The translations under genes were made by a program, and so were the position numbers. From NCBI GenBank assembly GCA_029298735.1, contig JANSLP010000115.1:1-64000 (forward strand): a stretch of 64,000 bases of DNA, given 5' to 3'. This document shows, one piece after another, positions 63,155 to 64,000 of this stretch. Origin of the DNA: Ophiostoma sp. CBS 140.51. Taxonomy: Eukaryota > Ascomycota > Sordariomycetes > Ophiostomatales > Ophiostomataceae. Numbering within the stretch: position 1 is the first letter of the stretch; each line of letters opens with the position of its first letter. The notes beneath the pieces are model-generated. The model was not told where the DNA came from. It made no database searches and worked only from the letters and a program-made list of their open reading frames with translations.

Positions 63155-64000
63155 TGTGCTGATCTTTGAGAGTTCGGTGACTTGGGAAAATTAGGTCGGA
63201 AGAGTATGGGTTTTCGGTGTGGCCGCAGAGGTGTAAACAAAACAACAGAAAATATCTGCAGCTGTGCGCATAGAAGGAGTCCCCGTGCTTTATGGAAGAA
63301 AAAGATGCTCAGTGAGGTCTTGCTCGGCTTGTCCGGTGTAGATCCTTGCCTTGGGACCTCTTTGTTGTCACCTTGAAGGTGGATGGTTCAAGTAATAAAA
63401 AATATCGTGGAAGATGACGGCCGAAGTAAAGCGAAGGAAAGCGAACCAAAAGGGTTGCAAAAGGCGCAGAACGTGTATGAAGACACAAGACGATGTTGTT
63501 ATGAGTGTGAGAGAAGGTGGTTGAGACGGTGGTAAAAAGGCAATTCGTTTTGGTGTGAGGTTTCACTTTTCTTGTCAGCGTCTAGTGGTCAATGAAAGAG
63601 CCAGTGTCTCGCAATGTGCAAGCAGTAGTCAAGATCGACAGTGAAGTGAAAGAATGTAAAACAAGACAGTAATGCCCTCATCGAAGAACAAGAAAACCAA
63701 GACAGAGGCCTTGTAAAAAAATTTCACAATGCGACGCTGAAGAAGATGAAATAGGAAAATGTCGAGTGAAGATGCAATGGGAAGAAACAGAAGAAAAAAC
63801 GAGGCAAAAAAACAAATACAAGACCAAGACAGGATTGGGGCGGGTCAAGGGCGCTTAATAAAGAGCGGCGCAAAAATACTGTGAGAGGCGAAGGGCGAAC
63901 AGGAACAAGCGAGGATGCCTGCAAAACACCACCCCAGAAAACCAAATTGACACAGACCAGTGTAAGGAGAAAATCCAGGAACGAGGGAGGAGCATCAGCA
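63155..64000. promoter_or_regulatory. Upstream region of the FlbC-like gene to the window edge
   Basis: 846 bp, A/G-rich on the + strand and so pyrimidine-rich on the sense strand of the zinc-finger gene. This suits a long leader or promoter and matches other regulators in the window. No start of another gene seen before the edge. Confidence 0.45.

Noticed and set aside
1..64000. Mobile element, CRISPR array or defence-like system
   Set aside because: No transposase, reverse transcriptase, long terminal or inverted repeats, or regularly spaced repeats seen; all recognised genes are standard fungal nuclear genes.

Overview
The window is nuclear DNA of a filamentous ascomycete, most likely a sordariomycete. 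Genes are mostly split by short introns (about 70-150 nt) with fungal splice signals (GTAAGT-like donors, an almost invariant CTAAC branch site, AG acceptors). Exons are GC-rich, and several promoters and leaders are pyrimidine-rich on the sense strand. The gene set fits: a spray/FLC-type TRP-like channel, a long borealin, a Zn(II)2Cys6 regulator, an FlbC-like C2H2 factor and a fungal acetate kinase. I cannot name the genus from the sequence.

Twenty protein-coding genes are supported. In order: lumazine synthase RIB4 (-), a MutL homologue of the MLH2 / human PMS1 type (+), a spray-type TRP-like membrane protein (+), the Rpl4 chaperone ACL4 (+), the RWD protein GIR2 (-), the Puf protein PUF6 (+), a Cys-rich single-pass membrane protein (+), RNA polymerase II subunit RPB4 (-), TRAPP subunit TRS23 (+), proteasome subunit RPN10 (-), borealin/NBL1 (+), the DENR homologue TMA22 (-), a methyltransferase with a very long disordered N-terminus (+), a Zn2Cys6 transcription factor (-), THO subunit TEX1 (-), Golgi GEF subunit RIC1 (+), a PHO84-type MFS transporter (-), an unrecognised fungal protein (+), acetate kinase (+) and an FlbC-like zinc-finger protein (-). 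Exon structures were built by hand from splice motifs; every model keeps frame and ends on the expected stop.

Layout: 12.7-18.0 kb holds three consecutive ribosome-related genes (ACL4, GIR2, PUF6). From 23.4 to 30.0 kb lies a compact island of housekeeping genes on alternating strands with shared divergent promoters of 0.6-0.8 kb. Regulators and membrane proteins instead have multi-kilobase upstream regions: 3.7 kb before the spray-like gene, 3.4 kb before the Cys-rich protein, 2.7 kb before the methyltransferase, 3.2 kb before the Zn2Cys6 factor, and 5.3 kb between the transporter and the unknown gene. I could not support further genes in these gaps.

I saw no tRNA, rRNA, transposon, CRISPR array, biosynthetic gene cluster or defence-like system. 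The unusual features are gene-structural: a start codon split by an intron in TRS23, 20-nt and 22-nt internal exons in TMA22 and the transporter, 3' splice sites in RPB4 and RPN10 that skip an AG inside the branch motif, a frame-preserving stopless intron in PUF6, an overlapping uORF at RIC1, and several conserved-looking proteins of unknown function.
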